DNA from: JAFGPL01 sp963781805
GTDB lineage: Bacteria > Bacteroidota > Bacteroidia > Bacteroidales > UBA10428
Reading direction: 5' to 3'
Assembly (NCBI GenBank): GCA_963781805.1
Contig: CAWAHF010000004.1
Coordinates: forward strand, 558,001-622,000
DNA: 64,000 nt
Part shown: piece after piece, positions 35,578 to 46,273 of the stretch
Layout: each line of letters starts with the position of its first letter
Numbering within the stretch: position 1 is the stretch's first letter
Translations under genes and position numbers: made by a program
Notes under the pieces: generated by a model
Seen by the model: the letters and a program-made list of their open reading frames with translations, nothing else
Told to the model about the DNA's origin: nothing
The model's database searches: none

Positions 35578-37491
35578 CTATTTATTGAGCAACCGATCTA
35601 TTTTAAAGAATAAATCTGATATTTCCAGGGGCTTGGAAATATAATCATCACACCCTGCTTTCAGACACTTGCTTTCATCGCCATGCATAGCATAGGCAGT
35701 TTGGGCTATTACCGGTATATTCCTGTTTATGCTTTTAATCATTTTGGTTACCTCTAATCCATTGATATCAGGTAATTGTATGTCCATTAAAATCAAATCA
35801 AAAGCCCTGTCGTTCATAAACATATCAATGGCTTCCTGACCTTTTGAAGCAAATACCAGCCGGGCGTTTGTAAGCTTGAATAATACCTTCATAAATGCCA
35901 GACTCGACTTGTCATCTTCAACAATAAGTATTCTCTTGTCATTCCATTTGTAATTGATAATTTTTGATTCTGGTATTGCAAACTCCTTTTTCTGTGAAGG
36001 GATCTTTTTGGGCACTCTGAAATAAAAGGTAGTTCCTTTTCCGGGTTCAGATTTCAGCCATATCTCACCTTTCATCAATTCAACAAACGCTTTACAGATT
36101 GCCAGTCCAAGACCATTTCCACCATATTCCCTGTCTAATGATTCATCAATTTGTCTGAATCTCTCAAAAATTAATTCATGTTTTTCAGGATTAATACCAA
36201 TTCCTGTATCCTTCACATAAAATTCAAGCGAAGTTTCACTATACTGTAGATATCCAAATTCAATTTCGCCAAATTTTGTAAACTTAACCGCATTGTCCAG
36301 CAGGTTACTTAAAATTTGCTTGAGTCTGATCTCGTCAGCTAAGAGCATGCATTCCTCATCGTTATTTCCTTTGGAGAGGTTAAGTACTACCTGCAATTTA
36401 TTTTCATTGATTAATCTCTGAGCATAAACAATATAAAGTTCATCAAGCAAAGTATTAACAGATAAGCTGTTTTCTTTCAGTTCGATCTCATTTGCCTCAA
36501 TCCTTGATATATCAAGGATATCATTTACTATCTGCAACAGATTGTTACATCTCTCTTTAATTATTCCTGTATATGTTGATATTTCTTCATTTTCCAATGA
36601 AGGATCGGCAAGCAGATCGCTAAAACCGATGATAGCATTCATAGGAGTTCGAATTTCATGACTCATATTTGCCAGAAAAGCAGACTTAAGTTTATCAGAT
36701 TCTTCAGCTTTTTCCTTTGCCTGCAATAGCTCTGCCTCTACCTTCTTAAAATGTGATATATCCTGGATTACGAAAATATAATTTCTCGGATTGCCAGACT
36801 CATCTTCGATTACGCTTGAAGATATTAAGCCATTGAAATTATCTCCGTTATTTTTTACAAAAAGAATTTCATGATTTTTAATAAAACCTTTTATTCTTAA
36901 CTTATCCAAAAATGCAGATAAATTCTCTTGATTCCGCGTATCCGCCAGTTTTAACGGATCAATTCCAAGAAAATTCTTTTTATCATATCCAAAAAGTTTA
37001 AATGCCTCGTTATTGCAATCGGTAATCTTCAAATCGATCGTAGAAACAATAATAGCTTCCGGCAATGATTTGAAAATATTTCTAAGTTTTTCTTCGCTTT
37101 CTTTAATTTTCGAATTTGCTTCTTTGTAATCCGTTATATCTATAACAAGACCAAACATCTTAATCGGATGCTTCTGGTCATCCTCCTGAACAATTGACCC
37201 TTTATTGTTTAACCATCTCCAACTCCCCTCCTTGGTTCTTACACGGAATTCCGATTCGAAAAAAGGATTTTTTCCTGATATATAATCATCAAGTTGTCTG
37301 ATGCAATTTTCTAAATCATCAGGATGCACAAGTTTGTTTAATTCATTCAGACTGTTTTTGGGAGATGTGAAGTCGGGGTTAATCTTTTTTAACTGATCAA
37401 GATCAACAGAGAGCGTATTATCCCGAAAGTCCCATTCCCACCATGTGAGATTTCCTATTTGAAAAGCAAGATTTACTTTATCGCCTACCAT
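35578..37491 (-). CDS. Soluble PAS-PAS hybrid sensor histidine kinase with receiver domain
   Basis: The 637-residue protein has no membrane segment. In order: a PAS_3-type domain (residues ~8-120, ending RWLNNKGSIVQ...VIDITDYK), a second PAS domain (~130-255), HisKA with the phosphohistidine in FLANMSHEIRTPMNAIIGFSD, HATPase (ILSNLLDNAVKF, VKDTGIGI, GGNGLGLAI), and a C-terminal receiver (ILIVEDDKSS, phosphoacceptor in LILMDIQLPD, IAQTAYAM). Phosphate probably moves on to a separate histidine phosphotransfer or regulator protein not seen here. Monocistronic; signal unknown. Confidence 0.93.
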   Translation of the reverse strand: MVGDKVNLAFQIGNLTWWEWDFRDNTLSVDLDQLKKINPDFTSPKNSLNELNKLVHPDDLENCIRQLDDYISGKNPFFESEFRVRTKEGSWRWLNNKGSIVQEDDQKHPIKMFGLVIDITDYKEANSKIKESEEKLRNIFKSLPEAIIVSTIDLKITDCNNEAFKLFGYDKKNFLGIDPLKLADTRNQENLSAFLDKLRIKGFIKNHEILFVKNNGDNFNGLISSSVIEDESGNPRNYIFVIQDISHFKKVEAELLQAKEKAEESDKLKSAFLANMSHEIRTPMNAIIGFSDLLADPSLENEEISTYTGIIKERCNNLLQIVNDILDISRIEANEIELKENSLSVNTLLDELYIVYAQRLINENKLQVVLNLSKGNNDEECMLLADEIRLKQILSNLLDNAVKFTKFGEIEFGYLQYSETSLEFYVKDTGIGINPEKHELIFERFRQIDESLDREYGGNGLGLAICKAFVELMKGEIWLKSEPGKGTTFYFRVPKKIPSQKKEFAIPESKIINYKWNDKRILIVEDDKSSLAFMKVLFKLTNARLVFASKGQEAIDMFMNDRAFDLILMDIQLPDINGLEVTKMIKSINRNIPVIAQTAYAMHGDESKCLKAGCDDYISKPLEISDLFFKIDRLLNK

Positions 37492-38047
37492 ATCGGCTGA
37501 TTTTTTCCAATATTGATGTGAGAACCGAATTTAGGGTTACCAACCTTTTTCTTCATTTTAGAAGAATTGATTATGTAATATTAGCATTTTTTTTCAATGA
37601 AATTATAACGATTATTTAAAACCCATTATATTCATTTCCTCTGAATAATTCAGGAAGTCAAGTTATTAAATTGACCTGGAATTGTATTCTGTATTTGAAA
37701 ATATAAATTAACAAAAAAACAATAGATTGTTAATAAGAAAAATTTCAGCTTTGAATTGTATAAAATCCATCCTTTTTGGACTTATATAATTTTTGACCCT
37801 GCTGAATCGTTAGTATAGTTTTCAAATGGTAGAGCCTGGATGGAAGAAAAAATTCAAAAAAACATTTTTCAAAATCATAACACTTCATCTCTTTGTATTC
37901 ATTAAAAATCGTATGAAAATGAATCAAAAAATTTCTCAATGAGAATGATAAAAATAGGCTAATTTTACTATGTTTTTAAAAGTAATTTCCAAACTTAAAT
38001 TTTTTTTAATAATGGAATATAATTCTGAAAAAAGAAAAACGAAATCA
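37492..38047. other. Intergenic region, no supported gene
   Basis: An AT-rich divergent gap of 556 bases lies between the hybrid kinase and the small secreted protein. A 64-codon minus-strand frame (37745-37939) lacks a sensible context and is not accepted. No terminator or repeat was seen. Confidence 0.5.
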
Positions 38048-38545
38048 ATGTATAAAGGCTTAGTAACTATGACCTTTTGCATCTTCTTTTTAGCTATGAT
38101 TTCATCCAATGCAAGTTCTGCCGACTTTTCCGGCACCTGGAAATTCAATGAATCAAAAAGTGAATTGGGGGAAGGACGGTTCAGAGGCGCTGCGAATCAG
38201 CTTATTGTTACTCAATCAGGAAACGATTTGTCCATCGAGCGGGTTTCTGTAAGATCATCCGGAGAAGAAATGAGATCAACAGAAAAAATAACGCTGGATG
38301 GCAAAGAGTGCACAAATACAGTTTTCGGCGACAGAGAAAGAAAATCGACTGCAACCTGGTCAGACGATATGAAAACATTAACTATTACTTCCGAAATGGT
38401 GTTTGAGCGGGAAGGGCAACAGATAACTGTAAATACTACTGAAAACTGGACTCTTTCTGAAGATGGTAAAACTCTTACTATAGATTATACATCTACATCT
38501 CCACGAGGTGAAAGGAAAAATAAATTTGTCTATGATAAAGAATAG
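38048..38545 (+). CDS. Small secreted beta-rich protein
   Basis: The protein is 165 residues from ATG 38048, which directly precedes a good signal peptide (MTFCIFFLAMISSNASSA). The open frame runs further upstream to 37970, but that part is basic and would spoil the signal. The mature part begins FSGTWKFNESKSEL and consists of alternating beta strands (LIVTQSGNDLSIER, ATWSDDMKTLTITSEM, WTLSEDGKTLTID), like small lipocalin-like periplasmic domains of Bacteroidota. It precedes the RND operon by about 100 bases, so a link to efflux is possible but unproven. Confidence 0.75.
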   Translation: MYKGLVTMTFCIFFLAMISSNASSADFSGTWKFNESKSELGEGRFRGAANQLIVTQSGNDLSIERVSVRSSGEEMRSTEKITLDGKECTNTVFGDRERKSTATWSDDMKTLTITSEMVFEREGQQITVNTTENWTLSEDGKTLTIDYTSTSPRGERKNKFVYDKE

Positions 38546-38646
38546 CAACAGAAGTTAGACCTATAATATAGAAATTGTAAAAAATCATTAAAGCAATACA
38601 AATTAGCTATTTTTATTGCCAGATGGTTATTCAATAAAACAAATCG

Positions 38647-39771
38647 ATGGCATTTAGCAAAAAAAAACTAATCAGAAATACTACAACGATATTTTTGATT
38701 CTTATTTTACTTGGCATTATATTTTATCCAAAAATTAAATCCGGATTCAAATCGGACATAGATACATCCAAAAAAAATAAGGGAATGCATGGAGGTGGAC
38801 AACCCTTATTTGCCAGTGGATATATTATTGTACCAACCCAGTTGAATGAGCTTATATACACCACAGGTTCATTGATCCCTGATGAGGAGGTAGAACTATC
38901 TTTCGAAGCTTCGGGTAAGGTTGTGGGTATCTTTTTTAAGGAAGGTACAAGAATTAAAAAGGGAGAATTACTTGCCAAGATCAACGATAAACCTTTGCAG
39001 GCGCAATTATTAAAACTTTTGGCTCAAAAGAAACTGTCAGAAGAACAAGAATTTCGTCAGCGACAGTTGCTTGACCGTGATGCCATCAGTCGTGAAAGTT
39101 ACGATCAGGTCGCTACCGATCTTCAATCGCTTGAAGCGGATATTTTGCTAATTAAAGCTCGTATTTCAGAAACTGAACTCCGTGCACCTTTTGATGGTAT
39201 TGTCGGTTTGCGTATGATAAGTGAAGGTGCATTTGCGACCACTCAAACCAAAATAGTCCGTCTTGTAAAAATTACACCTTTAAAAATTGAGTTTTCCATT
39301 CCTGAACGTTATGCCGGTGAAATTACCCCAGGCTTCCCTATTTCATTTAAGGTAGATGGAATCGACAAGTCTTTTTCAGCAAATGTTTATGCGGTAGATC
39401 CTCAGATTGATATAGATACCCGCACCATCGTTGTAAGGGCTCTTTATCCTAACAGTAAGGAGGAATTAAAACCAGGTCGTTTTGTAAGTGTCAAAGCTCA
39501 GTTATCTCAAATTGAAAATGCGATCTCAATTCCCACAGAAGCCGTAATTCCTGAAATGGAGGGTGAAAAAGTTTTTGTATTTAGAAAGGGATTAGCTGAA
39601 GAAATCCGCATTACTTTAGGACTCCGGACAGAATCTCACGTTCAGGTGCAAAGCGGACTTCATTTTGGCGATACAGTACTTACAACAGCAATCTTGCAAT
39701 TACGTAGTCAAATCCCGGTTCAGCTAGATACATTGATTACCAATCAACCTGAAGTAAATTCCTTGCCATGA
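38647..39771 (+). CDS. RND efflux periplasmic adaptor (membrane fusion protein)
   Basis: At 374 residues it has an N-terminal membrane anchor (IFLILILLGIIFYP), then a lipoyl/barrel-sandwich half (SGKVVGIFFKEGTRIKKGELLAKI), a short coiled hairpin (LLDRDAISRESYDQVATDL), the return lipoyl half ELRAPFDGIVGLRMISEGAF, and the beta-barrel domain IDIDTRTIVVRALYPN. It connects the pump to the outer-membrane channel. The stop overlaps the pump ATG by four bases (ATGA), so the two are translationally coupled. Confidence 0.93.
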   Translation: MAFSKKKLIRNTTTIFLILILLGIIFYPKIKSGFKSDIDTSKKNKGMHGGGQPLFASGYIIVPTQLNELIYTTGSLIPDEEVELSFEASGKVVGIFFKEGTRIKKGELLAKINDKPLQAQLLKLLAQKKLSEEQEFRQRQLLDRDAISRESYDQVATDLQSLEADILLIKARISETELRAPFDGIVGLRMISEGAFATTQTKIVRLVKITPLKIEFSIPERYAGEITPGFPISFKVDGIDKSFSANVYAVDPQIDIDTRTIVVRALYPNSKEELKPGRFVSVKAQLSQIENAISIPTEAVIPEMEGEKVFVFRKGLAEEIRITLGLRTESHVQVQSGLHFGDTVLTTAILQLRSQIPVQLDTLITNQPEVNSLP

Positions 39772-42700
39772 GTCTCGCGTCAACCAGTATAAGAAGGCCT
39801 GTTCTGGCAACAGTATTCTCGCTTGTCATACTTTTATTTGGTACTATTGGAATGACATATCTTGGTGTCAGGGAATTTCCAAGTGTTGATCCTCCTATTA
39901 TATCAGTTCGTACTACATATCCCGGAGCTAACTCCGATGTTATCGAAACTCAAATAACCGAACCCCTTGAACAATCAATCAATGGTATTCAGGGTATCCG
40001 TACCTTAACAAGTAACAGCAGGCAAGGCCGAAGTGACATAACTGTTGAGTTTGAACTGACTGTTGACATGGAATCGGCAGCAAACGATGTGCGCGACAAA
40101 GTTTCGCAGGCACAACGATTTTTACCGCATGATTGTGATCCGCCTATTGTATCAAAAGCTGATGCAGACGCAAGTCCCATTCTGATGGTTGCAGTAAAAA
40201 GCTCACAAAGATCTCTCCTCGAACTTTCAGAAATTGCAGATCTAACATTCAAAGAACAACTTCAAACTGTATCGGGGGTAAGCGCTGTAATGATCTGGGG
40301 TGAAAAACGATATGCTATGCGAATCTGGCTCGATCCGGCAAAACTAGCAGGCTACCAAATGACTCCTCTTGATGTCAGAAATGCTATCCTTCGCGAAAAT
40401 GTGGAACTTCCGGCAGGAAGTATTGAAGGTACCAACACCGAACTTACCATCAGAACGTTGGGATTGATGACTACACCCCAGGAGTTTAACAACCTCATTT
40501 TACGTCAGACCGGTAACCAGATTATCCGGGTAAGTGATATTGGCCGCGCCGAACTTGGTCCGGAAGATTTACGAGGTATTTTGAAAATGAATGGTGTGCC
40601 TATGGTAGCTACGGTAATAATACCTCAACCGGGCGCTAACCATATCGAGATTGTTGATGAAATCTATAAGCGACTTGAATTCATTAAAAAAAATCTTCCC
40701 CATGATGTTGATTATGAAATAGGCTTTGACAACACAAAATATATTCGTTCTTCTATTAAAGAAGTTAAATCTACCATTTATCTGGCCTTTTTTCTGGTGG
40801 TAGTTATTATATTTACTTTCCTTCGCGACTGGCGTACAACCATAATACCCATTTTGGTAATACCGGTATCTCTGGTTGGCTCATTTTTTATTATGTATAT
40901 AGCCGGCTTTACCATTAATGTGTTAACACTATTGGCCATTGTTCTTTCCATTGGGCTGGTGGTGGACGATGCCATTGTTATGATGGAAAATATATACGTA
41001 AAGATTGAACAGGGAATGACTCCGCTTGAAGCGGGATTTAAAGGATCAAATGAAATATTTTTCGCGATTATTTCAACCACCATTACACTTGTTGCTGTTT
41101 TTATTCCCATCGTATTTCTCGAAGGAATGACTGGAAGGTTATTCAGGGAATTCAGTATTGTAATTGCCGGTGCTGTTACAATATCTTCATTTGTTGCTCT
41201 CACACTTACCCCGATGCTTTCAACCAAGCTCCTCAAAACCAGGCATAAACGAAGCAATTTATATAACTATACTGAAAAATTTTTCATTGCACTTAACAAA
41301 ATCTATCAAAATTCACTTAATGCATTCCTTAGAAGAAAATATATTTCATTGGTTATTTTAGCAGCTACGCTGGTGCTGATTTTTATTTTATGGAAAAGTA
41401 TTCCGGCCGAGATGGCTCCGCTTGAAGACAGATCTCAATTGGTATTAAGGGTGAATTCACAGGAAGGTTCCACCTATGAATTTAATCTCAGCTATATCGA
41501 AGACATTTTTGATATGATAAAAGAAAAAGTACCTGAATATGATGAAATAATCAGCAGGGCATGGCCTGGGGGTGGTTTTACCCGTATTTCGCTTATTGAC
41601 CCAAAAGAAAGGAACAGAACACAGCAGGAAATTGCCAGCCAGGTTACAGGTGAGTTACGAAAAATGACCCGTTCCCGGACAAGTGTTATTCAACAGTCGA
41701 CTTTTGGTGGCAGACGTGCCGGATTGCCTATTCAGTATGTTCTTCAGGCTCCAACTATTGAAAAATTGAGGGAAATTCTTCCTGAGTTTATGACAGAAGT
41801 GAATAGTGATCCCACCTTTGAAATGGCCGATGTCGACCTGAAATTTACCAAACCCGAACTGCAGATTGTGATTAACAGGGATAAGGCCAACCTTTTAGGA
41901 GTCTCAACCCAAAATATAGGACAAACATTACAACTAGCGCTAAGCGGTCAACGGTTCGGTTATTTTATAATGAATGGAAAGCAGTATCAGATATTGGGTG
42001 AATTGGCCAGGGAAGATCGAAATAAACCTTTGGATCTTAAATCGTTATATGTGCGTAATAATAAAGGTCAAATGGTACAACTTGATAATTTTGTTCAATT
42101 ACAGGAATCAACTGCACCACCCCAACTTTTCCGTTATAACCGTTTTGTAGCAGCCACTATTTCTTCCGGACTGGCAGAAGGAAAAACCATCAGTCAGGGC
42201 ATAGCGGAGATGGATAAAATTTCAGCCAGAGTACTTGATGATTCATTCAGAACAGCCCTTTCGGGTGATTCTAAAGATTTTATGGAAAGCTCCTCCAGCC
42301 TGATGTTTGCATTTCTTCTGGCTATAGTACTGATTTTTCTGGTTCTTTCGGCTCAGTTTGAGAGTTTTAAAGATCCCTTAATTGTGATGATGACAGTACC
42401 CCTGGCCCTTACCGGAGCGCTCCTGTTCATGTGGTATTTCAATGTTACCATGAATATCTTCAGCCAGATTGGTATTATCATGTTGATAGGTCTGGTCTCC
42501 AAAAATGGAATCCTGATTGTTGAATTTGCCAATCAGCGAAAAGAAGCCGGACTGAGTAAACCTGATGCCATCCGATACGCAGCAGCAGCAAGATTCAGAC
42601 CTATCTTAATGACCAGCCTTTCAACTATACTTGGTGTTTTGCCTCTTGCATTAGGATGGGGAGAAGGCGCTCAAAGCCGCGTGGCAATGGGGGTTGCTGT

Positions 42701-42839
42701 AGTCGGTGGACTGTTGTTGTCTACACTTCTAACGTTGTATGTTGTACCAGCTATTTATCTTTTAATTTCCAGTGAGTCAAAGCATATTATTAATGAATCA
42801 GATATTCCACATAAAGATGAAACTACAGGGAAAATTTAA
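39768..42839 (+). CDS. RND-family multidrug efflux pump (AcrB/MexF-like)
   Basis: A 1023-residue inner-membrane pump with the HAE1 pattern: MSLASTSIRRPVLATVFSL, FPSVDPPIISVRTTYPGAN, ETQITEPLEQSINGI, the proton-relay aspartates in LSIGLVVDDAIVMMENI, the second-half counterpart GLVSKNGILIVEFANQ, and LALGWGEGAQSRVAMGVAVV. It expels hydrophobic compounds from the periplasm using the proton gradient. It is the middle gene of the three-gene efflux operon. No regulator gene adjoins it. Confidence 0.95.
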   Translation: MSLASTSIRRPVLATVFSLVILLFGTIGMTYLGVREFPSVDPPIISVRTTYPGANSDVIETQITEPLEQSINGIQGIRTLTSNSRQGRSDITVEFELTVDMESAANDVRDKVSQAQRFLPHDCDPPIVSKADADASPILMVAVKSSQRSLLELSEIADLTFKEQLQTVSGVSAVMIWGEKRYAMRIWLDPAKLAGYQMTPLDVRNAILRENVELPAGSIEGTNTELTIRTLGLMTTPQEFNNLILRQTGNQIIRVSDIGRAELGPEDLRGILKMNGVPMVATVIIPQPGANHIEIVDEIYKRLEFIKKNLPHDVDYEIGFDNTKYIRSSIKEVKSTIYLAFFLVVVIIFTFLRDWRTTIIPILVIPVSLVGSFFIMYIAGFTINVLTLLAIVLSIGLVVDDAIVMMENIYVKIEQGMTPLEAGFKGSNEIFFAIISTTITLVAVFIPIVFLEGMTGRLFREFSIVIAGAVTISSFVALTLTPMLSTKLLKTRHKRSNLYNYTEKFFIALNKIYQNSLNAFLRRKYISLVILAATLVLIFILWKSIPAEMAPLEDRSQLVLRVNSQEGSTYEFNLSYIEDIFDMIKEKVPEYDEIISRAWPGGGFTRISLIDPKERNRTQQEIASQVTGELRKMTRSRTSVIQQSTFGGRRAGLPIQYVLQAPTIEKLREILPEFMTEVNSDPTFEMADVDLKFTKPELQIVINRDKANLLGVSTQNIGQTLQLALSGQRFGYFIMNGKQYQILGELAREDRNKPLDLKSLYVRNNKGQMVQLDNFVQLQESTAPPQLFRYNRFVAATISSGLAEGKTISQGIAEMDKISARVLDDSFRTALSGDSKDFMESSSSLMFAFLLAIVLIFLVLSAQFESFKDPLIVMMTVPLALTGALLFMWYFNVTMNIFSQIGIIMLIGLVSKNGILIVEFANQRKEAGLSKPDAIRYAAAARFRPILMTSLSTILGVLPLALGWGEGAQSRVAMGVAVVGGLLLSTLLTLYVVPAIYLLISSESKHIINESDIPHKDETTGKI

Positions 42840-44148
42840 TTTTATCGTATTTCTGATTTTTTTTATTTTTTTTCTGAAGGATGCAACTTGCCAGGAAGTG
42901 TATGATCTTAGTCGCTGTGTTAAGCTCGGGCTTGAACGAAATTTTTCTTTACAGGTGGAGCGAAATCAGGAAAAAATTGCAACTAACAATTTTACACCCG
43001 GGAATGCGGGTATGTTGCCGACGGTTGCTGCAACAAATCAATTTAGTGGCAACTTAAATACAACCCGTCAGAATTTATCTAATGGAGATGAAATAACCTC
43101 GAATGGGATCAATAATTATCTTGGATCAACAGAAATTGATTTGAATATCAACCTTTTTAATGGATTCAAGGTAAAAAACACCTATCAGAAGCTGGGTAAA
43201 CAGAGTGAATTGGGTGGATTGAATTCCCAAATGGCCATTGAAAACCTGGTTGCTAAAATTGTTTCGGAATATAATTTTTATATCCAGCAACTTATTCTTT
43301 ATGATAACCTGGCTTACGCTGTTTCATTGTCACGCGAACGTGTTCGCATTGACGAACAGCGTTATTTGCTGGGAGGCGCTTCAAAGCTTGAATTATTGCA
43401 ATCACTGGTTTACCTTAATGCCGACAGTTCAAGATTAGCGCGTCAAAATGAAGTGCTTCGAAGCTCTCAAATCAGGTTGAATCAATTAATGTCCTCTGAT
43501 GATCCGGGTGACAATATTATTTTAAAAGATACCCTAATTCATATTGAAGAAAATCTACAATACGATGAACTTTTGGGTTTAACGCTAAGTAAAAATACAT
43601 CAATTCAAATTGCATCAAAAAATCAGGTTATTTCTGAATTGGATTACAAAATTATCAGATCGCGCGCCTACCCATATCTTACCTTTTCGTCCGGTTATGG
43701 ATATACTTACAATAAGTGGGAAACCGGTGACATTAGCAATCAGCATTCGTATGCCCTGAACTATGGGCTAACACTTGGATTTAATATTTTCGATGGTCTT
43801 AACAGAAACAGGGAAATGAAAAACGCACGTATCGAAACCGAGAATAAAAATATTCAATACAAAGAAGTGGAACAGGAAGTTAAGGCCGATTTGTTGACCA
43901 TTTATTACGCCTACCAGAATAATCTGCACCTGCTCAGGCTTGAAGAGCAAAATCTAGAAGTAGCACGTGAAAATCTGGAAATTGCCCTCGAACGATATAA
44001 GCTGGGAAGTTTGGCAGGGCTTGAGCTAAGAGAGGTTCAAAAAAGTCTGCTTGATGCCGAAGAGAGACTTATTTCTGTCAAATATCAGACAAAACTTGCC
44101 GAAGTTTCACTGAAACAAATAAGTGGAAAAATTTTGGATTACCTATAA
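42817..44148 (+). CDS. TolC-family outer-membrane efflux channel
   Basis: About 443 residues from ATG 42817, where a signal peptide begins (MKLQGKFNFIVFLIFFIFF, then ATCQ). The frame opens earlier at 42772, but that start would put residues before the signal. The mature protein has the two-repeat OEP pattern: a helical LVAKIVSEYNFYIQQLILYD, YLLGGASKLELLQSLVYLN, and in the second half ERYKLGSLAGLELREVQKSL. It overlaps the pump gene by 23 bases and completes the tripartite system. Confidence 0.93.
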   Translation: MKLQGKFNFIVFLIFFIFFLKDATCQEVYDLSRCVKLGLERNFSLQVERNQEKIATNNFTPGNAGMLPTVAATNQFSGNLNTTRQNLSNGDEITSNGINNYLGSTEIDLNINLFNGFKVKNTYQKLGKQSELGGLNSQMAIENLVAKIVSEYNFYIQQLILYDNLAYAVSLSRERVRIDEQRYLLGGASKLELLQSLVYLNADSSRLARQNEVLRSSQIRLNQLMSSDDPGDNIILKDTLIHIEENLQYDELLGLTLSKNTSIQIASKNQVISELDYKIIRSRAYPYLTFSSGYGYTYNKWETGDISNQHSYALNYGLTLGFNIFDGLNRNREMKNARIETENKNIQYKEVEQEVKADLLTIYYAYQNNLHLLRLEEQNLEVARENLEIALERYKLGSLAGLELREVQKSLLDAEERLISVKYQTKLAEVSLKQISGKILDYL

Positions 44149-44279
44149 AGATTAATTTGATACTTTTTTATCAATATCTCTCTCAATAATTTTATTAATT
44201 TTATTTCCTGATTATACCATTTCATGGTACCTGAAAGAATATTCAACTATTTGATAATTTATAAATAAACCTGTTCAAA

Positions 44280-46244
44280 ATGAAAATTAAACACTGTTTA
44301 TCATTTTTGTTAATTACTTCAACATGTATTCTGGTCAGTGCAAACATCACATTACCCAAGGTTTTTTCAAATAACATGGTTATTCAGCGTAATCTTGAAA
44401 TTCCTGTTTGGGGATGGGGCGATGCGGGTGAGAAAATATCCATAACGTTTAAAAACCAAAAAGCAAATACATCGGTTGCAAAAAATGGCGAATGGATGAT
44501 CAATCTTAAACCTGAGCCGTCAGGCGGTCCGTTTACGCTAACCATTAAGGGAAAAAATGAATTAGTGCTGAGCAATGTACTTATCGGAGATGTATGGATT
44601 TGTTCCGGTCAGTCAAATATGGAATGGCCACTTTGGAATACCATTCATGGTGCAAATGAAGTTAAAAAAGCCGCTAATAAAAATATCAGATTAATTACAG
44701 TTCCCAAAGTGGTATCGCTTAGTCCGTTAAAAGATTTTGGAGGAGACGGATGGGTAGAATGTAATCCGGAAAATGTACATGATTTTTCAGCTGTGGGTTA
44801 CTACGTTGGCAAATTCCTACAGGAAGATTTGGACGTGCCCATCGGCCTCATCAATACAAATTGGGGAGGAACACGAGTAGAACCCTGGACTAGCGCTGCG
44901 GCTTGCAAAACCAACGACTATCTGAGAGACTGGTATGCCAAAATAAAAAATGTTGATATTGAAGAGTTGAAAAAACAGGAGCAGGCTAAGGCTGTTAAAT
45001 ATGATGAGGCAATCGCTATGGCGTTGGGTAAAAACGGAGTCCCCCACCCCTATACCAACCCAGATTTTAAGGATACAAACTGGAAAGAAATTACCCTTCC
45101 GGGATTATGGGAGGATGCCGGCATTGGTGTATTTGACGGAATTGTCTGGTTTCGAAAAAGTTTCATCATTCCTGAAAATTTTGATTTAAAAAATGCCACC
45201 CTGCTGATTGGCAAAATAGATGATTCTGATATTTCCTGGATTAATGAAACAATTGTGGGTCAGACATATATGCAATATACTAAGCTTCGTGAATATAAAA
45301 TTCCTGAAAACCTATTGCATACGGGAAAGAACTCTATCGTGGTCAGAGTAGAAGATTATGTCGGAGCCGGAGGGATTTACGGAAAGGAATCAGAAATGAA
45401 AATTACAGATGGTAAATCTGAAATTTCGCTGGCAGGTACCTGGAAATATATGAAAGAAGATTTGGAATTACCGCGCAATCCACAGGATCCGACTTCAAAT
45501 CTAATTGGTCCTAATGATTATCCAACATTGTTATTTAATGCCATGATAAATCCGCTTATTCCTTATGGAATTAAAGGAGCTATATGGTACCAGGGAGAAG
45601 CAAATGCGGATAACAAAACAGATGCTGTCCGGTATCGTGAACTTTTTCCGATCATGATAAATGACTGGCGAAAAAACTGGAGCGAAGGTGATTTTCCATT
45701 TATTTTTGTTCAATTAGCAAATTATATGGAACCTGCCGAAAAACCAAAGGATGAACCCTGGGCGTATCTCAGAGAATCCCAAACAGCAGCTACCACTTCA
45801 CTACCTAATGTTGGAATGGCTTGTATCATTGATATTGGTGACGGCAAAGATATTCATCCGAGAAACAAGTTCGATGTAGGAAAAAGACTTGAGCTGAACG
45901 CCTTGAAAATAGCTTATGGCAAGGATGTAGTATATTCAGGACCAGTTTTTAAGTCGGTGGTATATTTTAAAAACAAAGCCATTATAACTTTTGATAATAT
46001 TGGTTCAGGTCTGATTGTCCGGAACAAATACGGTTATATAAATGCTTTTGCAGTTGCAGGTGAAAACAAAACGTTTCAATATGCCAGGGCTGAAATAACC
46101 AGTAACAATACAATTACAGTTTATTCTCCGGATGGCAAAGATATTGTTGCCATACGTTATGCCTGGGCAAACAATCCTGATGATGTTGATTTATATAACC
46201 AGGAAGGGTTACCGGCAGTTCCATTCAGGACTGATACCTGGTAG
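44280..46244 (+). CDS. SGNH carbohydrate esterase of the sialate O-acetylesterase family
   Basis: A 654-residue secreted protein (signal ends ILVSA). The catalytic serine S112 lies in WICSGQSNMEWP, NTNWGGTRVEPW is the second SGNH block, IKGAIWYQGEAN the third, and the aspartate/histidine pair is in DIGDGKDIHPRNK. A beta-sandwich of roughly 130 residues, like the GH2 sugar-binding domain (WFRKSFIIPENF to ISLAGTWKYMKED), is inserted in the middle, as is usual for this family. In glycan loci such enzymes remove acetyl groups from plant polysaccharides, despite the name. It converges with the minus-strand locus across a shared terminator. Confidence 0.88.
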   Translation: MKIKHCLSFLLITSTCILVSANITLPKVFSNNMVIQRNLEIPVWGWGDAGEKISITFKNQKANTSVAKNGEWMINLKPEPSGGPFTLTIKGKNELVLSNVLIGDVWICSGQSNMEWPLWNTIHGANEVKKAANKNIRLITVPKVVSLSPLKDFGGDGWVECNPENVHDFSAVGYYVGKFLQEDLDVPIGLINTNWGGTRVEPWTSAAACKTNDYLRDWYAKIKNVDIEELKKQEQAKAVKYDEAIAMALGKNGVPHPYTNPDFKDTNWKEITLPGLWEDAGIGVFDGIVWFRKSFIIPENFDLKNATLLIGKIDDSDISWINETIVGQTYMQYTKLREYKIPENLLHTGKNSIVVRVEDYVGAGGIYGKESEMKITDGKSEISLAGTWKYMKEDLELPRNPQDPTSNLIGPNDYPTLLFNAMINPLIPYGIKGAIWYQGEANADNKTDAVRYRELFPIMINDWRKNWSEGDFPFIFVQLANYMEPAEKPKDEPWAYLRESQTAATTSLPNVGMACIIDIGDGKDIHPRNKFDVGKRLELNALKIAYGKDVVYSGPVFKSVVYFKNKAIITFDNIGSGLIVRNKYGYINAFAVAGENKTFQYARAEITSNNTITVYSPDGKDIVAIRYAWANNPDDVDLYNQEGLPAVPFRTDTW

Positions 46245-46273
46245 ATTTCAATCAACATAATCCAAAAAGAACA

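Noticed and set aside
37745..37939. 64-codon minus-strand ORF between the hybrid kinase and the small secreted protein.
   Set aside because: No family pattern, no credible start context and composition expected of AT-rich non-coding DNA. A decayed gene fragment cannot be excluded.
42772..42816. Upstream start for the TolC-like gene, inside the pump gene.
   Set aside because: It would put 15 residues before a clean signal peptide; ATG 42817 starts exactly at the signal.
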